Shown here: piece after piece, positions 1 through 6,317 of the stretch
Layout of the letters: each line of letters begins with the position of its first letter
Numbering within the stretch: position 1 is the first letter of the stretch
From: DASYAE01 sp036501535
Lineage (GTDB): Bacteria > Actinomycetota > Actinomycetes > Streptomycetales > Catenulisporaceae
Assembly (NCBI GenBank): GCA_036501535.1
Contig: DASYAE010000125.1
Coordinates: 1-7,166, forward strand
DNA length: 7,166 nucleotides
Direction of reading: 5' to 3'
Program-made: the position numbers and the translations under genes
The notes under the pieces: model-generated
The model's input: only the letters and a program-made list of their open reading frames with translations
Told to the model about the DNA's origin: nothing
The model's database searches: none

Positions 1-72
1 GGGCCCCGGTTCAGGCCGCGGCTGGTGTGCTTACGCATCAAACAGCCCGGCAGCGGCCCGACACAGCATTTG

Positions 73-108
73 CGCGCTGAGCGAATGAGCCGCGCTAAGC
101 GAATGAGC
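73..108. repeat. 18-bp tandem repeat, two copies
   Basis: Two adjacent 18-base units lie head to tail at 73-90 and 91-108. The first reads CGCGCTGAGCGAATGAGC and the second differs only by A for G at its seventh base. The unit contains the core GCGAATGAGC. No coding frame explains it. It lies just beyond the expected end of the decayed toxin gene on the minus strand, so it may belong to an intergenic spacer. Function is unknown. Confidence 0.8.
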
Positions 109-151
109 ACAGGGTACCGGGATCTTCTGCGCGGACGGCGAGACCGGCCGA

Positions 152-415
152 AGTCGCGATCGCGGTAGGCATCCCGCCGGTGGCTGATGTCGAGAACTTC
201 GACGGTCTCGGTGCTGTTGACGATGGTGAACTCGATATTCCCCGCGCCGAGCGCGCCAGCAACACTCGAAGGTTTACGCAGCGGAGTCCCCACGCGACGT
301 GGGTTCTCCGCTAGTGGTCCATAGAGGAACTCCACGCATGCCGCGCGACGGCCTCGGGCAGGCGTTCGGTGAGTTGGCGTGCCGCGGTACGAGCGACGTG
401 CACCGGGTAGGTCAC
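152..415 (-). pseudogene. Decayed RelE-type toxin gene
   Basis: This is a remnant of a RelE/ParE-superfamily toxin (in the intact family, a ribosome-dependent mRNA interferase). It starts with GTG at 415, overlapping the antitoxin stop by four bases (GTGA), the usual arrangement for these pairs. The first frame gives VTYPVHVARTAARQLTERLP, a typical RelE N-terminus. Near 341-349 the frame shifts, and the next frame reads ACVEFLYGPLAENPRRVGTP, containing the family motif NPRRVGxPL. Further shifts lead to RVLLARSARG, then EYRV, then VEVLDISHRRDAYRDRDF, which matches the conserved family end (V.VL.I.HRRDAYR). The summed length of about 88 codons fits the family. No single frame carries the protein and no proper stop follows the C-terminal motif, so it is almost certainly dead. 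The family call rests on motif recognition without an alignment. Confidence 0.72.
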
Positions 416-678
416 TCGGGTTGGGCCCGGTGTCGCTTCGCGATCAGGGCTCGTAGTTGCTGTTCGTCGAGCACATCACCTCGATCGAAGTTGGCTTCGC
501 CGGCGGCGATGCGCTGCTGGGCCTAAGGATCGGCGAGCAGCTCCAGGGTCGCCTCGATGGACTCGAGATCCTCTGCGGCGAGCAGCACGACGTAGTCGCG
601 GCCGTTGCGAGTCCCACCGTGTCAGCAGCGACCATCCCGTGTTGGTCGGAACAGGTCCTTGCAGCTAGCGGGAGACAT
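412..678 (-). pseudogene. Decayed Phd/YefM-type antitoxin gene
   Basis: This is a remnant of the antitoxin partner of the adjacent RelE-like toxin; intact members bind the toxin and repress their own promoter. The frame opens with ATG at 678 and MSPASCKDLF, like Phd/YefM N-termini. It continues through TRNGRDYVVLLAAEDLESIE, the most conserved part of the family, and ends with DVLDEQQLRALIAKRHRAQPE followed by TGA at 414-412. Two stop codons interrupt this same frame: TGA at 624-622 and TAG at 525-523. About 12 codons lie between DLF and TRNG, roughly four fewer than I expect in intact members, so a small deletion there is possible. An AGGAA precedes the ATG at short spacing. The total of 88 sense or stop positions before the terminal stop fits the family. 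Sequencing error could explain one stop, but hardly two plus the toxin frameshifts. Confidence 0.75.
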
Positions 679-766
679 GCATTCCTACTACCGCGCCATG
701 GAAACGGGTGCTGGCCGTGATGGCCAGGACGGCCGTCGCGGCGAAACTGAAAAGCCGCAAGGTCAT
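665..766 (-). other. Short hydrophobic open frame, possible signal-peptide remnant
   Basis: A 33-codon frame starts at ATG 766 and begins MTLRLFSFAATAVLAITAST, ending at TAG 667-665. It has one basic residue near the start, then about 14 hydrophobic or small residues, then a more polar stretch, which resembles a signal peptide or a small membrane helix. Its first 25 codons are rich in G/C at third positions, as in coding DNA of such a genome. No good ribosome binding site precedes the ATG, and the frame runs into the decayed antitoxin start in another frame. It may be the leftover N-terminus of a secreted protein or simply chance. Confidence 0.2.
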
Positions 767-1102
767 CACGCACTCGGCTCTGGGAGGTGCGAGGTGCAGG
801 AAGCTCGCTTCAGGACGGGGCTATGCAAGAAGGATCTGCGTCGGCGGCGGGCCGAGCTGCTCGGCGAAGCAGCTGCAGCGGGATGCCTTCGGGAACCGAT
901 CAGCTACATCGGGCTCCAGACCCGGCGAACACATCCTTCGGCTACGTGCCACCGACGATCGCGGCGACACGCAACCGGACGCCTCGGCCTGCACAGAGCT
1001 CGGATACCTCCAACACTCAGTGCTCTTGCATCCCCTGCGTGTCGAGCGCGCTCCCACGCCACGCATCCCGCAATGGTCGGCGCCCACTCGGCGTTCCTCG
1101 CT
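679..1102. other. Upstream region of the hyuAB operon, no supported gene
   Basis: Open frames exist on both strands here, as expected at this GC content, but none gives a recognisable protein. Their translations are rich in Arg, Ser and Pro, without domains or a ribosome binding site. The stretch should contain the hyuAB promoter, but I could not pick out a convincing -35/-10 pair. The only structure that stands out is the interrupted palindrome at 1037-1059. No regulator gene is visible between the decayed antitoxin and hyuA. Confidence 0.5.
1037..1059. promoter_or_regulatory. Interrupted palindrome, candidate operator for hyuAB
   Basis: A perfect 10-base palindrome, GAGCGCGCTC, lies at 1044-1053. 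It is flanked by GCGTG at 1037-1041 and its complement CACGC at 1055-1059, separated from the core by two bases and one base respectively. The centre is about 67 bases before the GTG start of the hyuA-like gene, a typical place for a dimeric repressor or activator site. The regulator is not in this window. GC-rich palindromes arise by chance, so this is only a candidate. Confidence 0.3.
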
Positions 1103-1109
1103 GAAGGAG
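1103..1109 (+). promoter_or_regulatory. Ribosome binding site of hyuA
   Basis: GAAGGAG stands six bases before a GTG codon at 1116. It fixes the start at this GTG: the protein then begins MYYYVGVDIGGTFTD, with the first phosphate-binding loop right at the N-terminus as usual for the family. Confidence 0.85.
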
Positions 1110-1115
1110 TGACCC

Positions 1116-3170
1116 GTGTACTACTACGTCGGCGTGGATATCGGTGGCACGTTCACCGACTGCGTTCTCGTTGATCGGCAGGGGAACCACCGGACCGCGA
1201 AGGTCTTGTCCACCAAGGATGATCCGGTGGCCGGGGTGCTCGCTGGGCTGAGCCGGCTGGCCGAAACCGCTGGCGTCGACCTGCCTACCCTGCTCGAGCG
1301 GACCGAGCGTTTAGGGCACGGAACCACCATCGGCACGAACGCGGTCCTCGAACGGCGGGGTGCACGGGTCGGGCTGGTCGCCACCGCCGGGCACGGTGAC
1401 GCGCTCGCGATGATGCGTGGTGCCGGACGGGTCGCCGGCCGGCCGATCGAAGGTGTGTTCTCGGTGCACGGCAGCAGGTTGCCGGCGCCGCTGATCGTGC
1501 CGGGTGCCGTCATCGAGGTGCAGGAGCGGATCGACGCGGGCGGCAAGGTGGTGGTCGAGATGGACACCGACACGGCCGTCGAGCGGATCACCCAGATGAT
1601 CGCGGAGTACGAGCTGGACTCCATCGCCGTCGCGCTGTTGTGGTCGTTCGCGAACCCAGCGCACGAGAAGGCGTTGGCAGAGGCGATCTCCCAGGTGATT
1701 CCCGAAGTGTTCGTGTCCTGTTCATCAGAGGTGTCTCCCCGGCTCGGCGAGTACGAGCGCACGGTCGCCACGGTGCTGAACGGTTACGTCGGTCCGGCCT
1801 GCGCGCGGTACCTGAGTGAGCTGAAGAGCCGGCTCGCGACCCCGTTGTTGGTCATGCAGTCCAACGGCGGGGTGCTGCCCGAGTCCACCGCGACCCCGTT
1901 GGGCACGATCGACTCCGGCCCGGCCGGCGGGCTGATCGGCGTGGCCACCCTCACCGGCGCCTACGGCCACGACCACGTGGTCGCCACCGACATGGGCGGC
2001 ACGTCGTTCGACCTCGGCCTGGTGATCGATGGCAAACCAGTAGTGGCCGAGGAGAACGTCATCGACCAGTACACCTACCGGCTGCCCAACTTGGACGTGC
2101 GCTCGATCGCCTGCGGCGGCGGCTCGATCGCCTGGTTCGACGAGGCGACTGGCGGGCTTCGGGTCGGCCCGGCCAGCGCCGGTGCCGAGCCGGGCCCGGC
2201 CTGCTACGGCCGCGGCGGCGTCAAGCCGACGGTGACCGATGCCGACGTCGTGCTCGGCCTGGTCCGTGCCGAGGAGTTCCTCGACGGCCGGATGCCACTC
2301 GATCGCGACGCCGCCGTCGCCGCCGTGGGCCGGCTCGCCAAGCGGCTCGACCTGACCGTCGAGGAGACGGCGGCGGGCATTCTGCGGATCAACAACATGC
2401 AGGCGGCGACGGTGATCCGCCAGCAGACGGTGGAACGTGGCCTCGATCCCCGCGACTTCGTCCTGTACGCGTTCGGCGGCGCGGGTCCGGTGCACGCATT
2501 CGGGTACGCCGCCGAGTCCGGAGTCCGCGAGGTCGTGATCCCGCTCGGCAACGGCGCATCCACGCTCTCGGCGTACGGCATCGCCTCCGGTGATGTGGTG
2601 CTGTACTACGAACTTGAGCGCTCGCTGCGGGCGCCGTTCGACAACGCCGCGCTCTCGACCGCGGTCGCTGAGGTACGCGACGCGGCACTGGCCGAGTTGG
2701 CAGCCAGCGGTGTCCCCGGGGCACCGCTGGTGGAGATCGACGCTCTGATGCGCTACCGCGAGCAGCTGATGCATAGCCTGGAGATTCCGGTTTCGCCACC
2801 TGCGGACGGCGTCACCCTGCTGGCCGACTTCGACAGGGAGTACGTGCGGCGCTACGGCGAGGCCGGCACGGCACTTTTCCAAGCAGTAGAGGTGTTCTCG
2901 TTGCGGGCTCGGGTGTCGGTCCCGGCCGGCATCCCCCTCGCCCGGCCGGAGCTGACTGTATCGCCGCTATCGGCCGGCCCTGAGCAGGCCCACGTCTACT
3001 GGCCCGGGCATGGCCATGGCTGGACCAGGACCGACGTGTACCGCGGCGCACCCGACGGGACCGTCAGCGGCCCCGCCCTCGTCGAGCTCGCGCACACCAC
3101 CGTCGCCGTCCCGCACGGCGCGTCACTGTCGGTCGGCCCGCTCGGTGAGCTAAGCCTGAAGGGGCTCTGA
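1116..3170 (+). CDS. hyuA: HyuA-like subunit (hydantoinase A / acetone carboxylase beta family)
   Basis: This is the 684-aa ATP-binding subunit of a two-component enzyme of the hydantoinase / 5-oxoprolinase / acetone and acetophenone carboxylase family, acting in the cytoplasm with the HyuB-like protein encoded next. In the family this subunit has an actin/ASKHA-like fold and uses ATP to activate the substrate. Visible motifs are the phosphate loop VDIGGTFTD (7-15), GTTIGTNAVLER (69-80), MQSNGG (247-252), DSGPAGG (266-272), the second phosphate loop TDMGGTSFDLG (291-301), ACGGGSI (332-338), the Gly/Pro-rich segment GPASAGAEPGPACYGRGG (351-368) and FGGAGPVHA (453-461). The order is an N-terminal domain to about 180, the main hydantoinase A domain about 200-490, then a C-terminal domain to about 680. 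The length is normal and no key motif is missing. The stop TGA overlaps the start of the next gene by one base, so the two are translationally coupled. The substrate cannot be fixed from sequence: hydantoins, 5-oxoproline, or ketones such as acetone or acetophenone are all possible. Confidence 0.93.
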   Translation: MYYYVGVDIGGTFTDCVLVDRQGNHRTAKVLSTKDDPVAGVLAGLSRLAETAGVDLPTLLERTERLGHGTTIGTNAVLERRGARVGLVATAGHGDALAMMRGAGRVAGRPIEGVFSVHGSRLPAPLIVPGAVIEVQERIDAGGKVVVEMDTDTAVERITQMIAEYELDSIAVALLWSFANPAHEKALAEAISQVIPEVFVSCSSEVSPRLGEYERTVATVLNGYVGPACARYLSELKSRLATPLLVMQSNGGVLPESTATPLGTIDSGPAGGLIGVATLTGAYGHDHVVATDMGGTSFDLGLVIDGKPVVAEENVIDQYTYRLPNLDVRSIACGGGSIAWFDEATGGLRVGPASAGAEPGPACYGRGGVKPTVTDADVVLGLVRAEEFLDGRMPLDRDAAVAAVGRLAKRLDLTVEETAAGILRINNMQAATVIRQQTVERGLDPRDFVLYAFGGAGPVHAFGYAAESGVREVVIPLGNGASTLSAYGIASGDVVLYYELERSLRAPFDNAALSTAVAEVRDAALAELAASGVPGAPLVEIDALMRYREQLMHSLEIPVSPPADGVTLLADFDREYVRRYGEAGTALFQAVEVFSLRARVSVPAGIPLARPELTVSPLSAGPEQAHVYWPGHGHGWTRTDVYRGAPDGTVSGPALVELAHTTVAVPHGASLSVGPLGELSLKGL

Positions 3171-5437
3171 TGATCATTTGGGACGGCGTGCAGCGGGGCT
3201 ACATTCCCGGCGAGACGCTTCGCATTCCCGACACGCTGAAACTACACACGGGCACCGCTGACGTGGACCCGGTGACCTTCGAGGTCATCCGCTACTCGCT
3301 GATGAATACCAACCTCGAGCATGGGCAGACAATCCAGCGGCTGGCCGTCTCACCGGTCACGATGATCACCCGGGATTTCCAGCCCTCGATCATCACCGAG
3401 TCCGGCGACCTCGTGTTCCTCGGCCCCTACCTGCAGTACTTCTCCAACGCCCAAGCGCTGACCATCAAATGGATCCTGGAGAACCGGGCCGAGAACCCCG
3501 GCATCGAGCCCGGCGACATGTTCCTGTCCAACGATCCGTACGTCGGCACCCCGCACCAGCCGGACACGATCGTGGCCGCACCGGTGTTCGTCGGCGACGA
3601 GCTGTTCTGCTGGGCGGCCAACGTCCTGCACCACGCCGACGTCGGCGGCTCGGTGATGGGCAGCTTCTGCGTCGACGCGACCGACATCTTCGCCGACCCG
3701 CCGGCGTTCCCGCCGTTCAAGCTGGTCAGCCGTGGGCAGGTGCGCCGGGACCTGGAGGAGATGTTCCTGCGCCAGTCGCGGGTGCCGACCAACGTGCACA
3801 TGGACCTGCGCGCCGCGATCTCGGCGAACCGGATGGCCGTGGGCAGGATCGCCGCGCTGGTCGACCGGTACGGCGCGGATGCGGTGAAGGCAGTGATGAA
3901 CCGGGTGCTCGACGCCGGCGAACGGATGGTGGCGCAGCGGCTGTCGAAGATCCCGGACGGCCGGTGGAGCCACCGGCTCTACGCCGAGGCCGCACACACC
4001 GGTGACAACGGGCTCTACACCTACCAGATCACGGTGCGAAAGCAGGGCGAGCACCTCTACGTCGACAACGCCGGAACCGACCCGCAGACCGGCTCCATCA
4101 ACGTCACCTACGCAGGTTTCTCCGGTGCTTTCCTCGCCGCGCTGACCGCGTCGCTCACCGCCGACCTCGCCGGCGCGTACGGCGGCGTGTACCGGCGGGT
4201 GCACTTCCAACCGGTACCCGGCACGTTGTCCTGCGCGGACTTTCCCGCCGCGGTCAGCCCCTCCGGCATCTACACGATGGAAACGCTGATCAGCCTGTCC
4301 GGCGCGGTGATCGGCAAGATGTTGGCGTGTGCCGAGCCGGAAGTGGCCGAGCTCGCCATCGGCCCGGCACATCCGGTGTTCTACGGCCTCATCTGCGGCG
4401 GCGTGCACTCGACGGGCCAGCCGTTCGTCGCGACCAACGCCGACAACATGATTGGCTCGCTGGCCGCGTCGCCGGCAGGCGACGGCGTCGACTTCGGTGG
4501 CCACTTCTGGATTCCTGAGGGCACCGCAAGCAACATCGAGGAGCTCGAGCTGCTCTGGCCGATGCTGTTCCTGTACCGGCGGGCGCTCAAGGCTGGCGCG
4601 GACGGCGCCGGGCGGTTCCGCGGCGGGCGCGGGTTCGTCGAAGCTGGGATCCCGTGGACCGTGCCGAGCATCGCCGCGGCGGTGTACGTGGACGAGTCCT
4701 TCCCCAAGGCCGTCGGGCCCTTCGGCGGCAATCCCGGCTCGGCCGGGCACTTCCGGCTCAAGCACGGCACGGACGTCATCGCTCGGCTCGCCGCCGGGGA
4801 GATGCCGCAGGACTTCGACGCGATCGACGGCGCCGAGACTGTGGTCGAAGCGAAGGGCCCGATGCTGATGATTGGCGCTGACGCGGTGTGGGAATGGACA
4901 GGTGCGAACGCCCCTGGCTTCGGCGACCCGCTTATCCGGGATCCTGCCCAGGTGGAACTCGACATCGCCACCGGGGCACTGTCGGTCGACACGGCCGAGC
5001 GGGTATACGGCGTTGTGTCCGGCGACAGTGCTACCCAGACGCTGCGGCTGCGCGCCGAGCGCCTTGCCGCCCGGCTCGCTGGCGCCGTCCCACCCGCCGA
5101 CACGCCGGCCACGGTCCCGGCGAATGTGCCGCTGCGGGTTCTCGCCGGCGAGTTGGCCGTGATGGAACGAGACGGTCGCCCTGAGGCGTTCGTGACCGTC
5201 ACCGGCCGAGCAGTGCTTGCCCGGGCCAGCGGCAACTTCAAGGACGGTTGCGCCGTGCTGGAACGCCCGCTGCATACGGTCGCCCCGGAGTTCGCCACCC
5301 CGGAAGGCCGGGCCGGTTACCTGATGCGATACCGCGAGTACCTGTGCCCGGTCACCGGCCTGCGCGTGGACTCTGAGATCATCAAGGGCGGCGACGAGAC
5401 CTTGCACGACCTCGCCCTCAGCGGGCCTAGCGGGTGA
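3170..5437 (+). CDS. hyuB: HyuB-like subunit with fused acetone-carboxylase-gamma-like tail
   Basis: This is the 755-aa catalytic partner of the HyuA-like protein. The ATG at 3170 overlaps the hyuA stop by one base, and GAAGGGG (3158-3164) precedes it at five bases. The hydantoinase B domain covers about residues 30-580. It contains NDPYVGTPHQPD (121-132) and HHADVGG (154-160); H129, D132 and H155 have the H-x2-D plus distant His pattern of the manganese site in acetone carboxylase alpha subunits. Further family segments are RVPTNVHMDLRAAISANR (204-221), DNAGTDPQTGSINVTY (299-314) and GRFRGGRGF (481-489). Beyond about 670 lies an extra region with NFKDG (689-693), REYLCPVTG (722-730) and LHD (745-747). 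It resembles the gamma subunit of acetone carboxylase, where I recall a REYxCPxCG zinc-ribbon motif. Here the second Cys is Thr729 and the earlier Cys pair is absent. No separate gamma gene follows. The domain makes an ATP-dependent carboxylase role a little more likely than plain hydantoin hydrolysis, but the substrate is unknown. Confidence 0.93.
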   Translation: MIIWDGVQRGYIPGETLRIPDTLKLHTGTADVDPVTFEVIRYSLMNTNLEHGQTIQRLAVSPVTMITRDFQPSIITESGDLVFLGPYLQYFSNAQALTIKWILENRAENPGIEPGDMFLSNDPYVGTPHQPDTIVAAPVFVGDELFCWAANVLHHADVGGSVMGSFCVDATDIFADPPAFPPFKLVSRGQVRRDLEEMFLRQSRVPTNVHMDLRAAISANRMAVGRIAALVDRYGADAVKAVMNRVLDAGERMVAQRLSKIPDGRWSHRLYAEAAHTGDNGLYTYQITVRKQGEHLYVDNAGTDPQTGSINVTYAGFSGAFLAALTASLTADLAGAYGGVYRRVHFQPVPGTLSCADFPAAVSPSGIYTMETLISLSGAVIGKMLACAEPEVAELAIGPAHPVFYGLICGGVHSTGQPFVATNADNMIGSLAASPAGDGVDFGGHFWIPEGTASNIEELELLWPMLFLYRRALKAGADGAGRFRGGRGFVEAGIPWTVPSIAAAVYVDESFPKAVGPFGGNPGSAGHFRLKHGTDVIARLAAGEMPQDFDAIDGAETVVEAKGPMLMIGADAVWEWTGANAPGFGDPLIRDPAQVELDIATGALSVDTAERVYGVVSGDSATQTLRLRAERLAARLAGAVPPADTPATVPANVPLRVLAGELAVMERDGRPEAFVTVTGRAVLARASGNFKDGCAVLERPLHTVAPEFATPEGRAGYLMRYREYLCPVTGLRVDSEIIKGGDETLHDLALSGPSG

Positions 5438-5471
5438 ACGGGCCTCGCTACGGAGAAATCGCGCGCCCCCG

Positions 5472-5672
5472 GGGGATGCGTGGCCGATCAGCGTCGAGGG
5501 TCGGCTGTGGGGGGTGATGATCGTCGCGTCGACGCACTAAGACGCGTTTCCCGCTGGCACGGAGGATCGGCTGGCCGAATTCACCGAGCTCGTCGCGACC
5601 ACGATCGCGAACGCGCAGGCGCGCAAGGAGTTGAGCACGCTCGCCGCCGCCGAAGTTCTGCGGGACAGGGCC
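5472..5672 (+). pseudogene. Fragment of a GAF-domain sensor kinase gene
   Basis: One plus-strand frame reads WPISVEGRLWGVMIVASTH (from 5481), then a TAA stop at 5538-5540, then DAFPAGTEDRLAEFTELVAT and IANAQARKELSTLA. This is the C-terminal half of a GAF domain as found in actinobacterial multi-GAF sensor histidine kinases; the PISVxGRLWG.M.V.S and LAEFTELVATAIANAxAR segments are very characteristic. There is no start, the first half of the domain is missing, and no kinase core follows. It ends against the tail of the convergent response regulator gene. The piece lies only about 35 bases after the hyuB stop and is in a different frame, so it is not a read-through extension of hyuB. It is a dead remnant, perhaps of a partner kinase for the neighbouring response regulator, although the opposite orientation argues for rearrangement. 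Confidence 0.78.
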
Positions 5673-6059
5673 TCAATCGCCTGGGTCGCGGTCGCGCTGG
5701 CTGCCGAGCAGATCGCGGATGGCGCCGGCCGATAGCGTGGATTTGGACAGGAACCCGACCGCCGGACTGGCCGCGATCAGATCGGCATAGTCCTGCTCGG
5801 CGTGGGTAGATATCAGGATCATTCTCGACAGGGCCGTGTCGGTCTCGCGGTTCAGCCGCCTGGCCAGCTCGCAGCCGCTCTCGCTGCCGAGGTCGATGTC
5901 CAGCAGCGTCACGTCCGGCTGTAGCTCCACCACCAGCCGGAGCGCCTCAGCGCTAGTCGATGCCTCGCCGACAACAGTGATCCCCTGGCGCTCCAAGAGG
6001 CGGCGGGCAGCGTCCAGGAAGCGCCGGCTGTCATCGACGATCAGGCAGCGCAATGTCAT
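5673..6059 (-). CDS. Single-domain (CheY-like) response regulator
   Basis: This is a 128-aa receiver domain with no output domain. It begins MTLRCLIVDDSRRFLDAARR, with the acidic pair D9/D10. D54 in TLLDIDLG is the expected phosphorylation site, S84/T85 in ILIST is the switch residue position, and K106 in GFLSKSTLS is the conserved lysine, so all catalytic positions are present. Similarity is to NarL-type receivers, but the helix-turn-helix is absent; the protein stops after AIRDLLGSQRDRDPGD. Stand-alone receivers of this kind are common in actinobacteria near GAF or histidine kinase genes. I chose ATG 6059 because it opens the receiver fold exactly. The G-run before it (6066-6061) is too close to be a good ribosome binding site, and the frame stays open upstream into unrelated gene debris, including a GTG at 6116. 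So a longer or fused product, or loss of the native translation signal, is possible. Confidence 0.8.
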   Translation of the reverse strand: MTLRCLIVDDSRRFLDAARRLLERQGITVVGEASTSAEALRLVVELQPDVTLLDIDLGSESGCELARRLNRETDTALSRMILISTHAEQDYADLIAASPAVGFLSKSTLSAGAIRDLLGSQRDRDPGD

Positions 6060-6112
6060 ACCCCCCGCATCGTCGGGCAGCCTGCTGTGCGCGTTCCTGC
6101 TCGCCAGAGAAG

Positions 6113-6181
6113 TCACCGGCCCGGCGTCTTGGCGTCGGGGAGCGGCCTGGCGACGGCAACCCTCTCCCGGTCGTCTCTCCA
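6113..6181 (-). other. Possible C-terminal coding remnant upstream of the response regulator
   Basis: Between the fumarase fragment and the response regulator, one minus-strand frame reads WRDDRERVAVARPLPDAKTP then GR and stops at TGA 6115-6113. About 20 of its 22 codons end in G or C, better than the competing frames. This is consistent with the tail of a gene that once preceded the response regulator, with the break point at about 6181-6183. I recognise no family, and the stretch is short enough to be chance. Confidence 0.2.
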
Positions 6182-6182
6182 T

Positions 6183-6317
6183 GTCGAACGACCGTTGAGT
6201 CTGCGCTCCCCGGTAGTGCTCGGCCGGCACGCCGAGCTGGCTAATCGAGTCGCTCTCGAGGCGTGTTTCGGTGAGGCCGGTGCCGATGGGCACGGTGGTG
6301 TCCCCGGCGGGGGTCAT
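6183..6317 (-). pseudogene. N-terminal fragment of a class II fumarase / aspartase-family gene
   Basis: Forty-five codons start at ATG 6317 and run MTPAGDTTVPIGTGLTETRL, then ESDSISQLGVPAEHYRGAQT, then QRSFD, where similarity ends abruptly. The pattern R.E.DS....VPA..Y.GAQTQRS is the N-terminal signature region of class II fumarases and relatives (aspartate ammonia-lyase, argininosuccinate lyase superfamily). GAQTQRS favours fumarase. The intact enzyme has about 460 residues, so some 90 percent is missing, including the catalytic loops. The ATG overlaps the malic enzyme stop by one base (TGATGA), which shows the two genes once formed a coupled operon: fumarate to malate, then malate to pyruvate. 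The remnant stays in frame with the downstream response regulator. Confidence 0.72.

Noticed and set aside
281..311. Long hairpin: GCGGAG and CCCACG arms pairing with CGTGGG and CTCCGC around a three-base loop
   Set aside because: On the minus strand these bases encode the conserved RelE motif AENPRRVGTPL, so coding history explains the sequence. There is no U-tract to make it a terminator.
605..1174. A 189-codon plus-strand open frame crossing into hyuA
   Set aside because: Its translation is Arg/Ser-rich without domain similarity, it overlaps the hyuA start out of frame, and it covers the decayed antitoxin on the other strand.
1725..2882. A 385-codon open frame on the minus strand opposite hyuA
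   Set aside because: Same reason: antisense shadow of a well-supported gene, no motifs.
3350..5407. A 685-codon open frame on the minus strand opposite hyuB
   Set aside because: It mirrors the hyuB codons and has a biased His/Arg/Val/Gly composition with no recognisable domain. It is a by-product of high GC third positions.
5466..5475. CCCCCGGGGG palindrome shortly after the hyuB stop, considered as a terminator
   Set aside because: It has no loop and no following T-run, and it lies at the beginning of the GAF remnant. It does not look like an intrinsic terminator.
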